From Toxonevra muliebris (lineage: Eukaryota; Arthropoda; Insecta; Diptera; Pallopteridae): DNA of 64,000 bases. Location: positions 23,611,883 to 23,675,882 of the forward strand of contig OY829329.1 of assembly GCA_963691655.1 (NCBI GenBank), in the 5' to 3' direction. The translations under genes and the position numbers were made by a program. The notes beneath the pieces were generated by a model that saw only the letters and a program-made list of their open reading frames with translations, searched no databases and was not told the DNA's origin. Positions 1 through 21,968 of this stretch are shown here, piece after piece. The first letter of the stretch is position 1. Each line of letters opens with the position of its first letter.

Positions 1-1030
1 ATCATCCACGTAGACTCATCAACGATCGGTTTGGAAAAATCGATTGAAATGATCGATGGGATGCTGAATTCGGTTTTTTGATAATTTCATTATTTCATAT
101 ATGTAAAAATAAAAGAAATTCAGTCTGCTGTAGAAAATTTCCCAACCGAATATAACGCTGATGTATCTTGAAAATTTGCAAATGAAGTTATCCATCAGAA
201 AACCATCTATGAAGTGAATTTTGAATCTCGTCCGTTAATAAAAAAAAATTAGCAGACTCTTCTCCAACATTTGCTCCGATCTGTATATATTTTTTCACCC
301 TACCAATTTCCTCCACTTTCTTTCTAGGTACGACCCTACGATATTTTTTTCTACGACTTGAATATATACTACTATATCTGATTGTGTAAAAGTTCAGGGC
401 TTTGATTTCTGCTTGGGTCGCTATCTGAAAGAATCGCAATCTCTCGGTCTAAGATATTTTCTGCTAGATTATATTGAATTCATTTGCCAACAGGGGCCTT
501 GTATTGTGATTTTCACTTGTTGTTTAACTTCATTTTTAATAAAAATTTATCTATTTATCGCGCCGCGACACTCGTAAAATTAAATGTTTTATTTAATTTT
601 AATAGAAAGCGCAAACGCATGCTGCATTTTTTAACATTTTCTTATTTTATCTGTTTATATTTTGTCTGACATTCTTCCTCTTCTTTTCCCCGATATCCAC
701 ATTCACAATAGTAAAATAGTACCATTTAAGCTTAAAACACAATTGCGTCGTACGACGGTAAAGTGGTCGTCGGTAAGTGAACAGCTGTTGATTTGCCGCT
801 GTGAAATACGCTTGAGTAAACACAATTGCGACGGTGACGGCAAACATGCGTCTGTGCCGACAGCATTTGACAGAAGAAATATGAATAAAGTCAAAGTCGA
901 CCGTAACCGTCAACGGTAAAAAAGCTTCCGCCGCAATTCTGTGCCATTTCATACGACAGTTTTAAGATGGAGTTATATACCACGTGCCTACTCTTGCAAC
1001 GTGTCTCCCCATGGTTGAGTGAGGATCAGG
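1..1030. other. downstream flank of bsh, no gene recognised
   Basis: Short open frames only, none with a known motif. It holds one copy of a dispersed repeat (see 727-790). Nothing else is supported. Confidence 0.5.
727..790. repeat. dispersed repeat copy 1 (partner at 38259-38325)
   Basis: About 64 bases beginning TTTAAGCTTAAAACACAATT and running through GTCGTAC..GGTAAA.GGTCG.CGGTA.GTGAACAGCTG. A close copy in the same orientation lies at 38259-38325. The family is unknown; the two copies probably descend from a transposable element. Confidence 0.5.
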
Positions 1031-1034
1031 ATAG

Positions 1035-1305
1035 TCAAGAATTAGCTTTGATGTAGTGAAAAGACCGGCAAAGGAATTGATTGCTGCTTAGCTGTCCGTG
1101 TAGATGTGGATATTCGTATCGAATGAATCGTTGCAAATAAGCCACTTTGACGCTTGATAAATAACCATTACTTCCACCTGAAAGACACTGCAGTGATCAG
1201 GAAGTCAGAAAGAGAGTCTGAGATCTAGCTTACTAGAGAAGATGCCACAGCTGACTCTTTCTTCTAATTTGGACTCATCTGGATAGATATCAATTGAGTT
1301 GTCAG
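1035..1305 (-). mobile_element. non-LTR retrotransposon RNase H fragment
   Basis: The minus strand reads DNSIDIYPDESKLEERVSCG, then DHCSVFQVEVMVIYQASKW, then NIHIYTDS-stop-AAINSFAGL. These are the first Asp, the Glu and the second Asp blocks of a LINE RNase H domain (YTDGSK, FQAE, YSDSQAAI). One stop lies directly after the second Asp block and one lies between blocks. The fragment is truncated at both ends. Confidence 0.7.
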
Positions 1306-1649
1306 TGACCACCTCGTCATTAACCCATTCCTCTCTATTGGGAATGTGGGTGAAAACGTGTTAACGGATCAACATGTCAACAATTTCATATAAGAAATTC
1401 TCTCATTTTCTTTCCCTACCTTTAAAAACTACATTACGAAAACCAGGCATGAGATATTTTTGATGAAATGAAATCAATCGCAGAAAAAAACCATAATCTG
1501 CTGGAATATAATTTTCTTTAGCAAAAATGTTCAGCACAATATGCTCTTTTAGTATTTTATTACGTTACTCTGTTACAAAAACACTGTAGGGATGTGTTAA
1601 GAACCTTTCCGGAAAAGATTGCTTTTAAATAAAAATCATATTAAACTCG

Positions 1650-2094
1650 GCACTTATCAATTTATTTCTGTATTAGTTATGCTATTTAAGTATTTGAAAT
1701 TACAATTTAAAATTATCTTCTGACTACAGGTTACTTTTTAATTGAAATATTTTTTTATTTATTATTCACACATCACTAAAACATTTACATATAGTTTTTT
1801 TTTTTTTCTTTTTTAATATTTTTCTTTTTACTTTTTCTTTTGGTTTCGCTATTACAGAAATATAATATTTGCGAATTCTATATGTATGTATATATTTTAA
1901 TTTTATGGAAGTACTCGAATACTAAAACTAGAAATCAAAAAATATTTCTAAATAGAATTTCTAAGTAAAGAGACATACAATACTGGCTGGCATTAAAATT
2001 ATATTCATTGATTTATTACACCATATACTTAAAACATATTTATATACAAAATTTTATTCAGAAGAAGTTTCTTAGTATTTATTTATTTATTCCA
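1650..2094 (-). other. probable bsh 3' UTR
   Basis: Strongly AT-rich sequence directly after the bsh stop. On the minus strand it contains overlapping AATAAA signals only a few bases after the stop (about 2079-2091) and another near 1657-1662. Which signal is used cannot be read from the sequence, so the distal boundary is nominal. Confidence 0.4.
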
Positions 2095-12789
<10,695 letters not shown>

Positions 12790-12900
12790 CTTCTTATTTT
12801 TTATAATTCCAAAAATATTTTAATACAATTAAGTAATTTATTCATTAACGATTTATGTGCTTCAAATACCACTAAATATTTCCAGCATCCCACTGAAGAG
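12790..12900 (-). promoter_or_regulatory. candidate bsh 5' UTR and core promoter
   Basis: About 100 bases upstream of the bsh ATG, the minus strand reads TTCAGTGGG at 12890-12898, which fits the arthropod initiator core TCAGT. No TATA box at the right distance and no clear DPE were seen. The initiator motif is short and could be chance. Confidence 0.2.
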
Positions 12901-14200
12901 TTTACACAGAGTTGAGTTTTGAAATGCCCGTTTAAATGTTTAGACACGTTGTTTACTCGTTGACGGTTCCATTGAGTTTGTTCAATCACCACATCACAAC
13001 CGAAAATCATTCTAAATTATCCTGAATTGATGAGGCCACACTGCACACACACATGCATACTTCTTTTAACATACATACAGATGCAATTTCTCCTTGTGCA
13101 GCAGCAGCAGCAGTAGCATCAACAACCCTTAGAATGGGAGTAGGATGTTTTTGTCCCATACAATTGCAATAACCTTTTTATTATTACTTCAACGTATGCT
13201 TCGGTGTGAGTACTTTAGAAGGACACACCCATTTCAGCATTACTCTCATTATATATTCATCTCTTTCTCGCTTGCGTAGGATTTTCTGCCGTAGCGCCAG
13301 CAGCAGCAGCAACCACATTCCTATAGAATGCGTTTGACTCTTGCTGCCATGATGTTGGCGCATGAGAATTTCACAATTCAGAAAAAGTAATTTCTCATAT
13401 TAAGAAATGAATTTGTTATTTAACTATAATATTTTGTAAAAATACTTAAGCTTTATGTGTTTACTATATTTGTGGGCGCATTTCGTGCACGACGACAATT
13501 TCATTATTAATAACCATTATTGTGTATTTTGTATTAAAATTTCTACCATCAATTTCTTTAGATATGTACATTGTAATATTGATTTTAAATTGGCCTTGTT
13601 TATTTTTTATTTTACTTTGTATATCTAGAAGATGAACACTCGAGGAAAGTAGGAAATGCTCTATAGGGCGGGTTAAAACATTACAACCCGCTCTCGGATC
13701 TTATTTATCCAACTCGCGCCTTGTTGTTTGCTCTCGTTTGATATGTCTACTCATAGTTGTTGTTATTGGTTGGCACTATAACCGATGATCGGCTTTGGCC
13801 GTTTCAGTACAGCTTCGTCACTGGTCTCTGATATGCGCCAGCCGGTGCAAGCGTGTAAGGCCCCTGTTACCTGGTCTTCCAAATGGCATTAAGTAGTCTT
13901 CTTCTGCGAGTGTTTTCTTCCATGTCCTCTGACTCATAGTCACCAACATAAATTCGTTTCCTTTTGCTCGCTGAACAAATTGATCCCTGAACAAGTAGCT
14001 GCATGTATTTTAAAGAGGCCGTCTGGTGTGATTGCTATTTTTTGATGCTTCTTTACAAATTTTTTGTGAAGAACAATAAAAAATTTACTAGCTCTGTATT
14101 TTTATCAAATATTTATTAACTTTTCGAGAATAATTTTAAATTTTTTCGCTTTAACATTTACAACGATCCTGGTTCGGACTAGAACTATAAATTAATACTG
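12901..14200. promoter_or_regulatory. bsh upstream region, no gene; possible regulatory DNA
   Basis: Repeat-poor sequence with CAG runs (13100-13113 and 13300-13311) and AT-rich blocks. A short hairpin GGGCGGGTT...AACCCGC lies at about 13668-13692. From about 13745 the base composition changes and the sequence looks like an unassigned repeat. Its regulatory role is inferred only from its position 5' of a developmental gene. Confidence 0.3.
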
Positions 14201-14204
14201 CGCG

Positions 14205-14345
14205 GTGATCACTCCTGACATCAAGAACGCGTTTAACTAGGCCAATTGGGGGCACATCTTGAAGGCACTACAAGAATTTGGAGTACCAGCCTACCTACGA
14301 CGTATAATCCCCACCTATTTCGATAACCGTTTTCGATTATCCAGC
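14205..14345 (+). mobile_element. LINE reverse transcriptase fragment
   Basis: Frame +14205 reads VITPDIKNAFN-stop-ANWGHILKAL then FGVPAYLRRIIPTYFDNR. This matches the palm segment of R1/Jockey-type reverse transcriptases (DIKNAFNSA.W..I...L...GVP.YL..I...Y). The Asp of DIKNAFN is kept and one in-frame stop is present. Nothing else of the element is clear on either side. Confidence 0.7.
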
Positions 14346-15039
14346 AAGCTATATCCAAAATAGCAAAGATCTTTGTTTGGAAGATCCTGTTCTCCTCGTC
14401 CAGGTTCTAACCAGAAGTGGTTGTAATTGTTATTTTGGAGCCGTCAGCATGGTAAATTTGTGTAAAGTCCCTGAGGATGACCTCTAGATTACTCCAATGG
14501 CTTTGCTCAGGATATTTTACATTATAAATATTTCCTGCCGAATTTGGGTAAAAGACTGCTATCGAAAGCAACGGGCTCAGATCGGTATACTATAGTTGTG
14601 AATTCAAAGTTTGAGGAATTTTTCGTTATCGGCGTTCGAATCGGAAAGAGGTCGGAAAATATTTAAAGTAGAAGACGATCTTTAGAGTTTCCACTTCACA
14701 GTACAGCTTAAGTTACTTATAACATTTCAAAGCATTGCTTATTCAAATGATGTTTTCGAATACAAATAAAAACGGGCGTCATATTTAAGCCAACAATTTT
14801 TTTTCCTGATTTTTTTATCACGTTCTTTATCAAGAAGAAAAACAACATTTTTACCTGATTTCTTTCAACTCAAGAAGTCAGGCTGAGAGTTTTTTCGTCC
14901 ACATTTTAAAAAGTCTGTAAATTTGATCCCAATTCGTTTTTTTTTTTTTTGTAAATGTTATATAATATCGAATTGAATGAAATTCATATCGATTTTATTT
15001 TGCTTCTTTGTGCATAATTACAGTTATTATTATAATATT

Positions 15040-15063
15040 GAAGAAGAAGAAGAAGAAGAAGAG
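15040..15063. repeat. (GAA)n microsatellite
   Basis: Seven to eight GAA units in a row. Confidence 0.9.
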
Positions 15064-15259
15064 AGGCATTTTCAATTAAAAATTCTCACTCATCTCATCA
15101 TCATGCTACATACAACCTACATACAAACATAGCAAAAACTCACATTAAAATAATAGGCTGTCAATGGCAACGGAAGTTGTATTAATTTTAAATGTATGCA
15201 TTTCCGTTATGTATGTTTGTATATGTGCTCGTGTATGTGTGTGTACGCGTACACGACAT

Positions 15260-15385
15260 CTACCGTCATTAATTTCCATCATAAATTAATTACAATAATT
15301 GTGGCATTTAATAAATTCATTACGCTCATTGATAAAGCAACAGAAACGTTAATTATGGTAAAATCGATGTGAAATTGCTGCGCTG
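15260..15385. promoter_or_regulatory. cluster of TAATTA-type homeodomain sites upstream of bsh
   Basis: Within about 125 bases there are many ATTA/TAAT cores, including ATTAAT, AATTAATTAC, CAATAATTG, TTTAATAAATTCATTA, CATTGATA and GTTAATTATGG. The block lies 2.5 kb upstream of the bsh start in otherwise unique-looking DNA. Enhancer function is an inference; AT-rich DNA generates such cores by chance. Confidence 0.25.
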
Positions 15386-16317
15386 CAGGTGAAATGAGGC
15401 AGTCGGATCGGAAGGTCGCTTATATGTATTTGCTAATGGAGGACACACACACACAGAGAAAATATTACTCGAGGCTACCCGTAAAGGCGAGTAGTAATTG
15501 AAGGTATGGCACTAATTGCAAAAATGTTAATAATTAATGAAAACAAGGTTTTTTCAGATGGATCCTTAGACGTCGAGTTATTACAAGATGAGAAGACGAT
15601 TGGGAAGTATTGCTAAGATGCAAATATGGTTAGTTTATTAGATTTTTGCTACAGCAAAATTATCGTTCTTGGGAGGAAATTCTCAATAACGCTTGACCCA
15701 ATATGAGCAACTAAAACAATTCAACTTCTAATAAAGTAACAAAGGTGAAAAATACCAAGTTTATATTGCCGATATTTGGCGAAAATCAAAGTATAAGGAC
15801 TCTAATGAATAATTTTAAAATTAAGACATCGAGAAGGGAATACTACCGTTATTAATGGTTAAGCAGTCTATTTTATAAAACTTATATTACAATGAAAGTC
15901 TTATTTTTCAAATTATTTTATCTTAATTGCTTTCCTTATGCAATTTAGTGCTTATCGTAGAAAATAACTTACAGTAATCACTTGTTAAATAACTGCGGTC
16001 GTTAAATATTTTGTGGTTTACATTAATTGTGTTAATAAATGCATGTATTAATATTCATTTCAAAATGAGTGTAAAATTTTTGCAACGAAGCTGTTTCTAC
16101 GAAAATTTTGATGTGATAACATATTTACTCGGAGCTAAAGGAAAATTTATAGTGAAATGAATTGATAGAAATTAAAATCAAATGTCACGTCAGTGTCGTG
16201 TGAAGTTGCATAGTATGTGTGAGTTTATAAGTGAATGTTTTATTATATATTCCCAACAAATACTGGAAAAAAAATATCAAACGTTTGAAAAAATCGTAGT
16301 TCTCAATTTGATTTTCA

Positions 16318-16502
16318 ACATTGCTTGCGTTCAGAAAATGACCTCTGCTCAGCAACATGTTCAGCTGAAGTATCAGAAAAATAATACGCTCAATGAAATG
16401 ACGATCAATATAATTTTTGTAAATCATAAAGTGATCAATTTGCGTTCATAAGACACACAGGTAGCAGTGGCGGAGCAGAGGCGTTTTCTGAACGCAAGCA
16501 TT
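16318..16502. repeat. inverted repeat with ~30-bp arms
   Basis: The left arm at 16318-16351 (ATTGCTTGCGTTCAGAAAAT...CTCTGCTC) is nearly complementary to the right arm at 16472-16502 (GAGCAGAGGCGTTTTCTGAA...). The right arm is preceded by CAGTGGCG, which resembles a hAT end. No second end or target duplication was found. Confidence 0.5.
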
Positions 16503-16660
16503 GTTTCTCCGAAACACATTTTTATAAAATCGAAGTTTTGCCTCAAGAACATAAGCTTTCTTGCTGGAATAGGCGACAGTCGTGATTGTTTTTCCATGAT
16601 TCTATTTCCCGCTATTGAATTTATTCTCTTGGATGATACTGACGTTGCTGGGATCAAGAG

Positions 16661-16856
16661 GTATTTAACAGGGTGAAGTCATCTCAGAGAGTAAAAGTTA
16701 TAGTGTCAAAAATAGCTTCCGTTGTGAATATTAAAAATTTGAACTTTTGCACTACTTTTTTATTTATTTACATTTTGCACTATTTTGACACTACAAAATC
16801 TGACTCTTCAAATAAAATGAGAGATTTCTCAGAGATGACTTCACCCTGTTAAATAC
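16661..16856. mobile_element. short inverted-repeat element (MITE), 196 bp
   Basis: Both ends carry the same ~25-bp inverted terminus beginning GTATTTAACAGGGTGAAGTC and continuing ATCTC. The termini sit in a TTAA or TA context (GTATTTAAC...GTTAAATAC), so the exact duplicated bases cannot be told from the TIR. The interior is AT-rich and non-coding. Confidence 0.65.
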
Positions 16857-17229
16857 GCCTTGGCTGGAATTATTAATTATTTCCGAGCAATTGCTCTTAA
16901 ATCGTCACAAACAGTGTAATTTAAGTGGAATTGCACAATGTCCGTTTCCTGAGAAAAAATGTCTTCTTCTAAATAGTTGTTTAAATGGACAATCGCTTGT
17001 ATTTGATGATACATAAGCGGCCGGGATTTGGTTAAAAAATTAAAAATTCCTGTTGAAAGTGTAAAAATAAATAGTTATTTGGAATATATTGAGAATAATA
17101 TTTTTTATTGGACAAAACAAGAAAAAAAAGTCTAATTACCGATGCCAAAAGTTCACAATTAAAGCGCGGAAAACAAGAAAGGAATAAAGGCAAAACGTCA
17201 AAAAGAAAGAGGACAGAAGATGATAAAGA

Positions 17230-18040
17230 GAATGTATGTAAAAGAGAAGGGATTTACCCAAAATCTTTGCGGACAGCCAAGCAGCAATCAAAGCACTGGA
17301 TAATACGACTATAAGATCTAAAGCAGCATTAAGCTGCTTTAACATACTTCAGGAAATAAACAACACCCATCAAGTCAAACTCAGCTGGGTTCTCGGATAT
17401 AGCAATATCGAAGGAATCGAAAAGGAGAATGGGAGCAGCCTTAAATCCTGAAAATGAACTGGTGTCATTAAATATACCAATTGGAACCGTGAAATCAAGC
17501 GTAGACCAAAAAGCGGAGGAAACAATCAACAAATCCTGGCAAACCCGGAGCGACTGTAAGATAGTCCGAAGCTTATGACCTTCTCTTGATAAGAAAAGAA
17601 CTCAGAATTTTTGTCTGTTTAAAAAGAAAACAAACTCGAGTCCTAGCTGGAATACTCACAGGCTTTTGTGCTATTGGCGCAATGGCATTGAGATTTGGAG
17701 TCGCAGCACCAAATTACTGCAGTAGCTGTGAAGACGAAGAAGAACATGAGACCATCCCCAACTTTCTCTGTAAATGCCCCGATCTCCAAATCCGTCGACT
17801 CCGTTTTCTAGGAGACAGACTATTTGAAGAACTGGAGGACCTGGCTGAGATTCTTCCAGCTGACCTTGTAAGTTTCATTGATAGTACTAAGTGGTTTCAG
17901 GATGAGTAGAGTCCTTTGAGATCTGGTTCGTAGGTGGAGGATTCCAAATGCATAGGGACATCATAATGGACCAAATTTTGGCCCCCGTGGACGCTCAGTA
18001 TTTCTGAGCACATCCCACTAAGCCTAACCTAACCTACCTT
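17230..18040 (+). mobile_element. 5'-truncated LINE: RNase H end, C-terminal tail and 3' end
   Basis: ADSQAAIKALDN and KLSWVLGYSNIEG (17269-17430) are RNase H blocks. They are followed at 17586-17909 by a Cys/His tail (YCSSCEDEEEHETIPNFLCK, then CPDL) ending FIDSTKWFQDE. After the stop comes a short 3' UTR and the terminal CCTAACCTAACCT near 18025-18037. The frame is broken more than once. The 47202-47893 copy has the same protein end (FIESTKWFD) on the other strand. Confidence 0.75.
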
Positions 18041-18912
18041 AAATAAATCAGCATTTATGAATTTCCCCTAATATGTATGTAGATATGTTTTGGAAATATC
18101 AATATTTATCGCTACCAACAAATGTTGTCGATATATTTCGATATTACTGCTTAACAATAAATTGTCGACAAGTGTCAATATGTTTCCCATTCCTATAACA
18201 CACTTATGGGAAATCCAGAGAGCACGTAATTCCATATATTTACGGATCTCCTATAAATAAATTTAAGCCCAGCTCTATTTCAAGATAAAATATTAAAAAT
18301 AAAAAATTTTCAAAACTCAATTTACCATATACAAATTTAATAATAATATGCGAAAAAAAAATTATTTAATAAATACACGTTTCACAAAATGTACACACAA
18401 AAAGCGCTGCAATTAGGAGCCTCCTGGAAAAGATATTGTAAGGATACCAACCGTACACCCATCGCCTACATAGAATACATTCAAACAACTCACACATAGA
18501 ATCACAACACACAATCTCTTTCAACGACCCAAAAAATTTATGGTGGCTTAGACGAGGGGAAGCGGGGAGGACATAGAAATATGTTATCAAATCACATTTG
18601 AAAAAACCCTAAATGAGCCTCATTATGACTGTTACACACAAATTCCATGCACAGAGCGGCACAGCAACAACAACAACAACAGAGCAGCATATGAATATTT
18701 CAACAAAAAACTTGATGATGCAGAATAACGAACGTAATTTGGCAAATACTGGCAGTAATTCAATTTTGAAAGAATCTTTGCTCTCGCACTCTCTTTGTCG
18801 TCCTTTCAGAGCTTACAACCTCGGTGTTTCTTTTTTTTTATTTTGACATATTTTTACTAACAACGCATATATTCATTCGTGTGTATGTAGGTATGTTTTC
18901 ATAGAGAGCATG
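18041..18912. other. spacer without recognised gene
   Basis: AT-rich spacer. A plus-strand open frame at 18613-18846 has no recognisable motif. CAACAACAACAACAACA lies at about 18665-18680. Confidence 0.4.
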
Positions 18913-18979
18913 GTAACGTGCAGTGGCGGATCCAGGGGGGTGGGGGCTACGGCAGGGGCTAAAGCAATAATGGCCTAGT

Positions 18980-19780
18980 TTTTGGGTCGAATTGTGTATT
19001 AAGTTTTAGTCTGATATTTAGTTTAACTTTTCCGTTTTTGTCTGTTTTTGATCAGATTTCTGGTTTGATTGTATGGGAAAATTTTGCTTTGAGTTTAGGT
19101 CTTAACTTTAATCTAAATTTGGTTGTAGTTTCAATCCGTGTTTGATCTAAATTTTGATTTGCTTTCGGTCTGTATTTGAGATCCTTCGGATCTGAGTTTT
19201 AGTGTTACTCTTAGTTTAAATTGTGGTCCAAATTTTACTTTGCTTTTAATTTGTTTTTCGCGTCTTTTTAGCTTTTTTTTAATCTAACTCTTAGTTTGCG
19301 TTATGGTCGAACTTTTGGTTTGAATTGGCTTTATTTTGATACGAGTTTTGGCCTGAATATCTGTCCAAAACCGGTCTGAACTTTGTTTCAAATTTTGGCT
19401 GGAATTTTGGTCCAGTTTTTATTTTTAATTTGTTGTCTGAATTCGGTCTAAAGTTTTGTCTACTTTTGGTCTGTATTTGAGTTAAAATTTTTTCATGTGA
19501 ATATTTATCAGGTATTTCCACTGCTTTTAAGTCTGAATTTTGGTTTGCTTTCTTTCGGTATTTGGCCTAAAGTATTGCTGAACTATTGGTCTGAGTTGTG
19601 GATCAAATTTTGGTCTAAATTTTTTTCTGGATTTTGGTTTGATTTTTGATCTGAATTTTCAACTGGTTTTGGTTTGGATTCGGTCTGAATTTAGGGTTTT
19701 TAGTCCGAATTTAGCTTCATTTGACCGATATTTGTTGGAATTTTGGTCCGATTCGTGATCTGAACAATGCAGTATGGGGC
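18980..19780. repeat. degenerate minisatellite (TTTGGTCTGAAT-type) inside the hAT element
   Basis: Dozens of imperfect, roughly 10-14-bp units built on TTTGGTCTGAATTT, with local variants TTTGATCTGAAT and TTTAGTCTGA. The same repeat in the same orientation resumes at 21510-21900. Its reverse complement forms the arrays at 27540-28880 and 49660-50060. Confidence 0.8.
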
Positions 19781-19792
19781 CGACGGAAAATC

Positions 19793-21462
19793 TAGCTGGC
19801 CAAAATTCGAAAAATTGACTATCTCTGTTTGAAGCCAAAAGTAGATGGTAGATCCATAGATCCCTCATTATAATCCACACACAGGATAATCTAATTAAGC
19901 GAAGGATTTGGCGATGCGACCGTCGAAAGTTGCAATATACTGTGAATAGTTTTAATATTATTGAAAATGTGTTGCATATAAAGTGTCATAACTTAGCGAA
20001 TACTAAAGTTAGGCATTAATTTTTGGTCTCATATTGAAGAAAAAACTTTACACTAATAATGGGAAATGGGAAAAAACTGGATTTACCATTTTCTTATACC
20101 CAAAAATGTTATGGAAAAATAATAATTTTTTTTTTTACATTTTATTTTTTTAATAGATGAGAAAAAAAAACTCCGATTTGCTCCGAGCGAAAATAAAAAC
20201 CATCATATTATGTGAAGTATCTACTTTACAATAAGGTATGAAAGCTTTGCAACTTTTTGCCACAGCTTGAATAACAAGCAAAAATATGACATCACATAGC
20301 ATTTAATTAATCATAGGTAGTTATTTAAAGTGTTATATTTATTCCATTTTAAATGGTATTCAGACGAAAATTGGTACACGGATTCAGTCTTAAGTCTTAT
20401 TGACTCTGTATGAAAAACGTTTTAATCAGGCAATTGCAGCGCCTACCACCAATATAAATATATATTAAATTTTAAAAATGCAATAACTTTGAAGCCATTA
20501 CAGATATAATCATTAAATTACATATCGCGGTACTATACCTTTTTTTCAAGTCCAAAACCGCATACCACTTTTTTACCAAAATACCGCGTTTATACTAAGT
20601 AAAAAATATAAAAATTTTAGCGCCACGAAATTAAAATTTATCAATCGCAATGCAAAACGTCTGAAAGAACAATGGCAACTCGTTGTGAATATACTTTTGA
20701 AAGAAGTGGAAACATTGAAGGCGATTCTTGTTGTCAAATGTAACTTGAAATATCCATGCATTGATTTCTAGAAATATCTCATAGCAAAGCCGAAATCGCT
20801 TCGTCAAATTTCTTCAAAGCACAAATTCAATACAACTACAGAAGGAGATATGAAAATGGAGAACGAAGACGATTTAGATGATGGAACAATGATACCGCGA
20901 AATATACAGTTTTTTTGAAATCGATTTACAGTTTTTAAAAAATTTTGTAAGAAATATATGGTTTTTAATCCGAAAAAAGACACGAGCGTTACGCATACGT
21001 GATAATAAATCACATAAATATAATCACAAAATATAGATATTTTTATTATTTTGTATTTTTAATGTCTCACATGTATGAGAAGTAGGCGCAACAGCATTCC
21101 AATCGGGATAATTTTTACCTGGATATATTAATATGCTATTATTTATCAGCATATGCAATTTCATCACTATATCTGAAATGAATTCCAAGTTATAGAGTTT
21201 TAAAAATTTCACATATGTGGGAGATGGGCGTGGTAATAACCCGATCTACCCTATTTTTGCAATTATATATGGTTATAATAATATTTATAAGTATACAAAA
21301 TGTCATGATCATATCTATAATATATACCAAGTTATACTCTTTTCGCGGTTTCATTTGTATGGGAGGTAGGCGTGGTAATGGACCGATCGTTATAATTTCC
21401 ACGCACTAATTGCTAACAACCCCGTGTGCAAATGAGCCGAATCTCAGAATTTTGGCCAGCTA
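19793..21462. mobile_element. TA-flanked inverted-repeat element nested in the hAT
   Basis: The ends TAGCTGGCCAAAATTC (19793-19808) and GAATTTTGGCCAGCTA (21447-21462) are perfect 16-bp inverted repeats. The TA at each tip fits a TA target duplication, as in Tc1/mariner-type elements. The interior has no transposase. It includes several GGGAGGTGGGCGTGGTAAT-like segments (21060-21380) of the kind also seen at 42315 and 46150. It splits the minisatellite of its host in two. Confidence 0.65.
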
Positions 21463-21968
21463 AATATGGATTTGGCCTCATTGCAAATGCAATGTTTTTT
21501 TTTTTTAATCAAGGTTTTTGGTCTGCACATGGTCTCACTTTAATCTAGATTTTCGATCTGAATTTGGTCTTTTTCTTGGTTTGAACTTCGATCTGAATTT
21601 TAGTTTGAAATCCGGTCGAAATTTCTGGCTAAATTTCTATCCGATTTTAGTTTGAATTTCGTTCTCAGTTTTGTTTCTTCTTCTTCGGATCCTGTAACTC
21701 CTTCAGGATCATAGGGCTTGAACAAAAGATCTGTGTTTTTTTCGGTCTCTAGCAGCCGTTTTGAGTTGCTGCCATGATGTGTTATGTCGTCATCTGTTAT
21801 CTTTTAATTTTTGGTCTATATTTTTCGGTGTGAACATTAATAAAATTTTTGAACTAATTTTTGGTCCAGGTCTGGGCTTTGGTCCATATTGAGTCTGATA
21901 TTTATCATTTAATTTAATAAATTTAGCCCTCCCCAAACCCAAATCTTAGAACCGCCAGTGGTAACGTG

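Larger units (their letters stand above)
18921..21960. mobile_element. non-autonomous hAT element (3.0 kb) carrying a degenerate minisatellite
   Basis: The left end is CAGTGGCGGATCCAG and the reverse complement of the right end is CACTGGCGGTTCT. The element is flanked by the exact 8-bp duplication GTAACGTG (18913-18920 and 21961-21968), the hAT signature. No transposase is present. The interior is mostly a decayed array of TTTGGTCTGAAT-like units (about 18980-19780 and 21510-21900), split by a second inverted-repeat element at 19793-21462. A related end in the opposite orientation lies at 28965-28984. Confidence 0.85.

Noticed and set aside
16182..16451. 89-codon plus-strand open frame
   Set aside because: It spans an inverted-repeat arm and has no known motif; probably chance.
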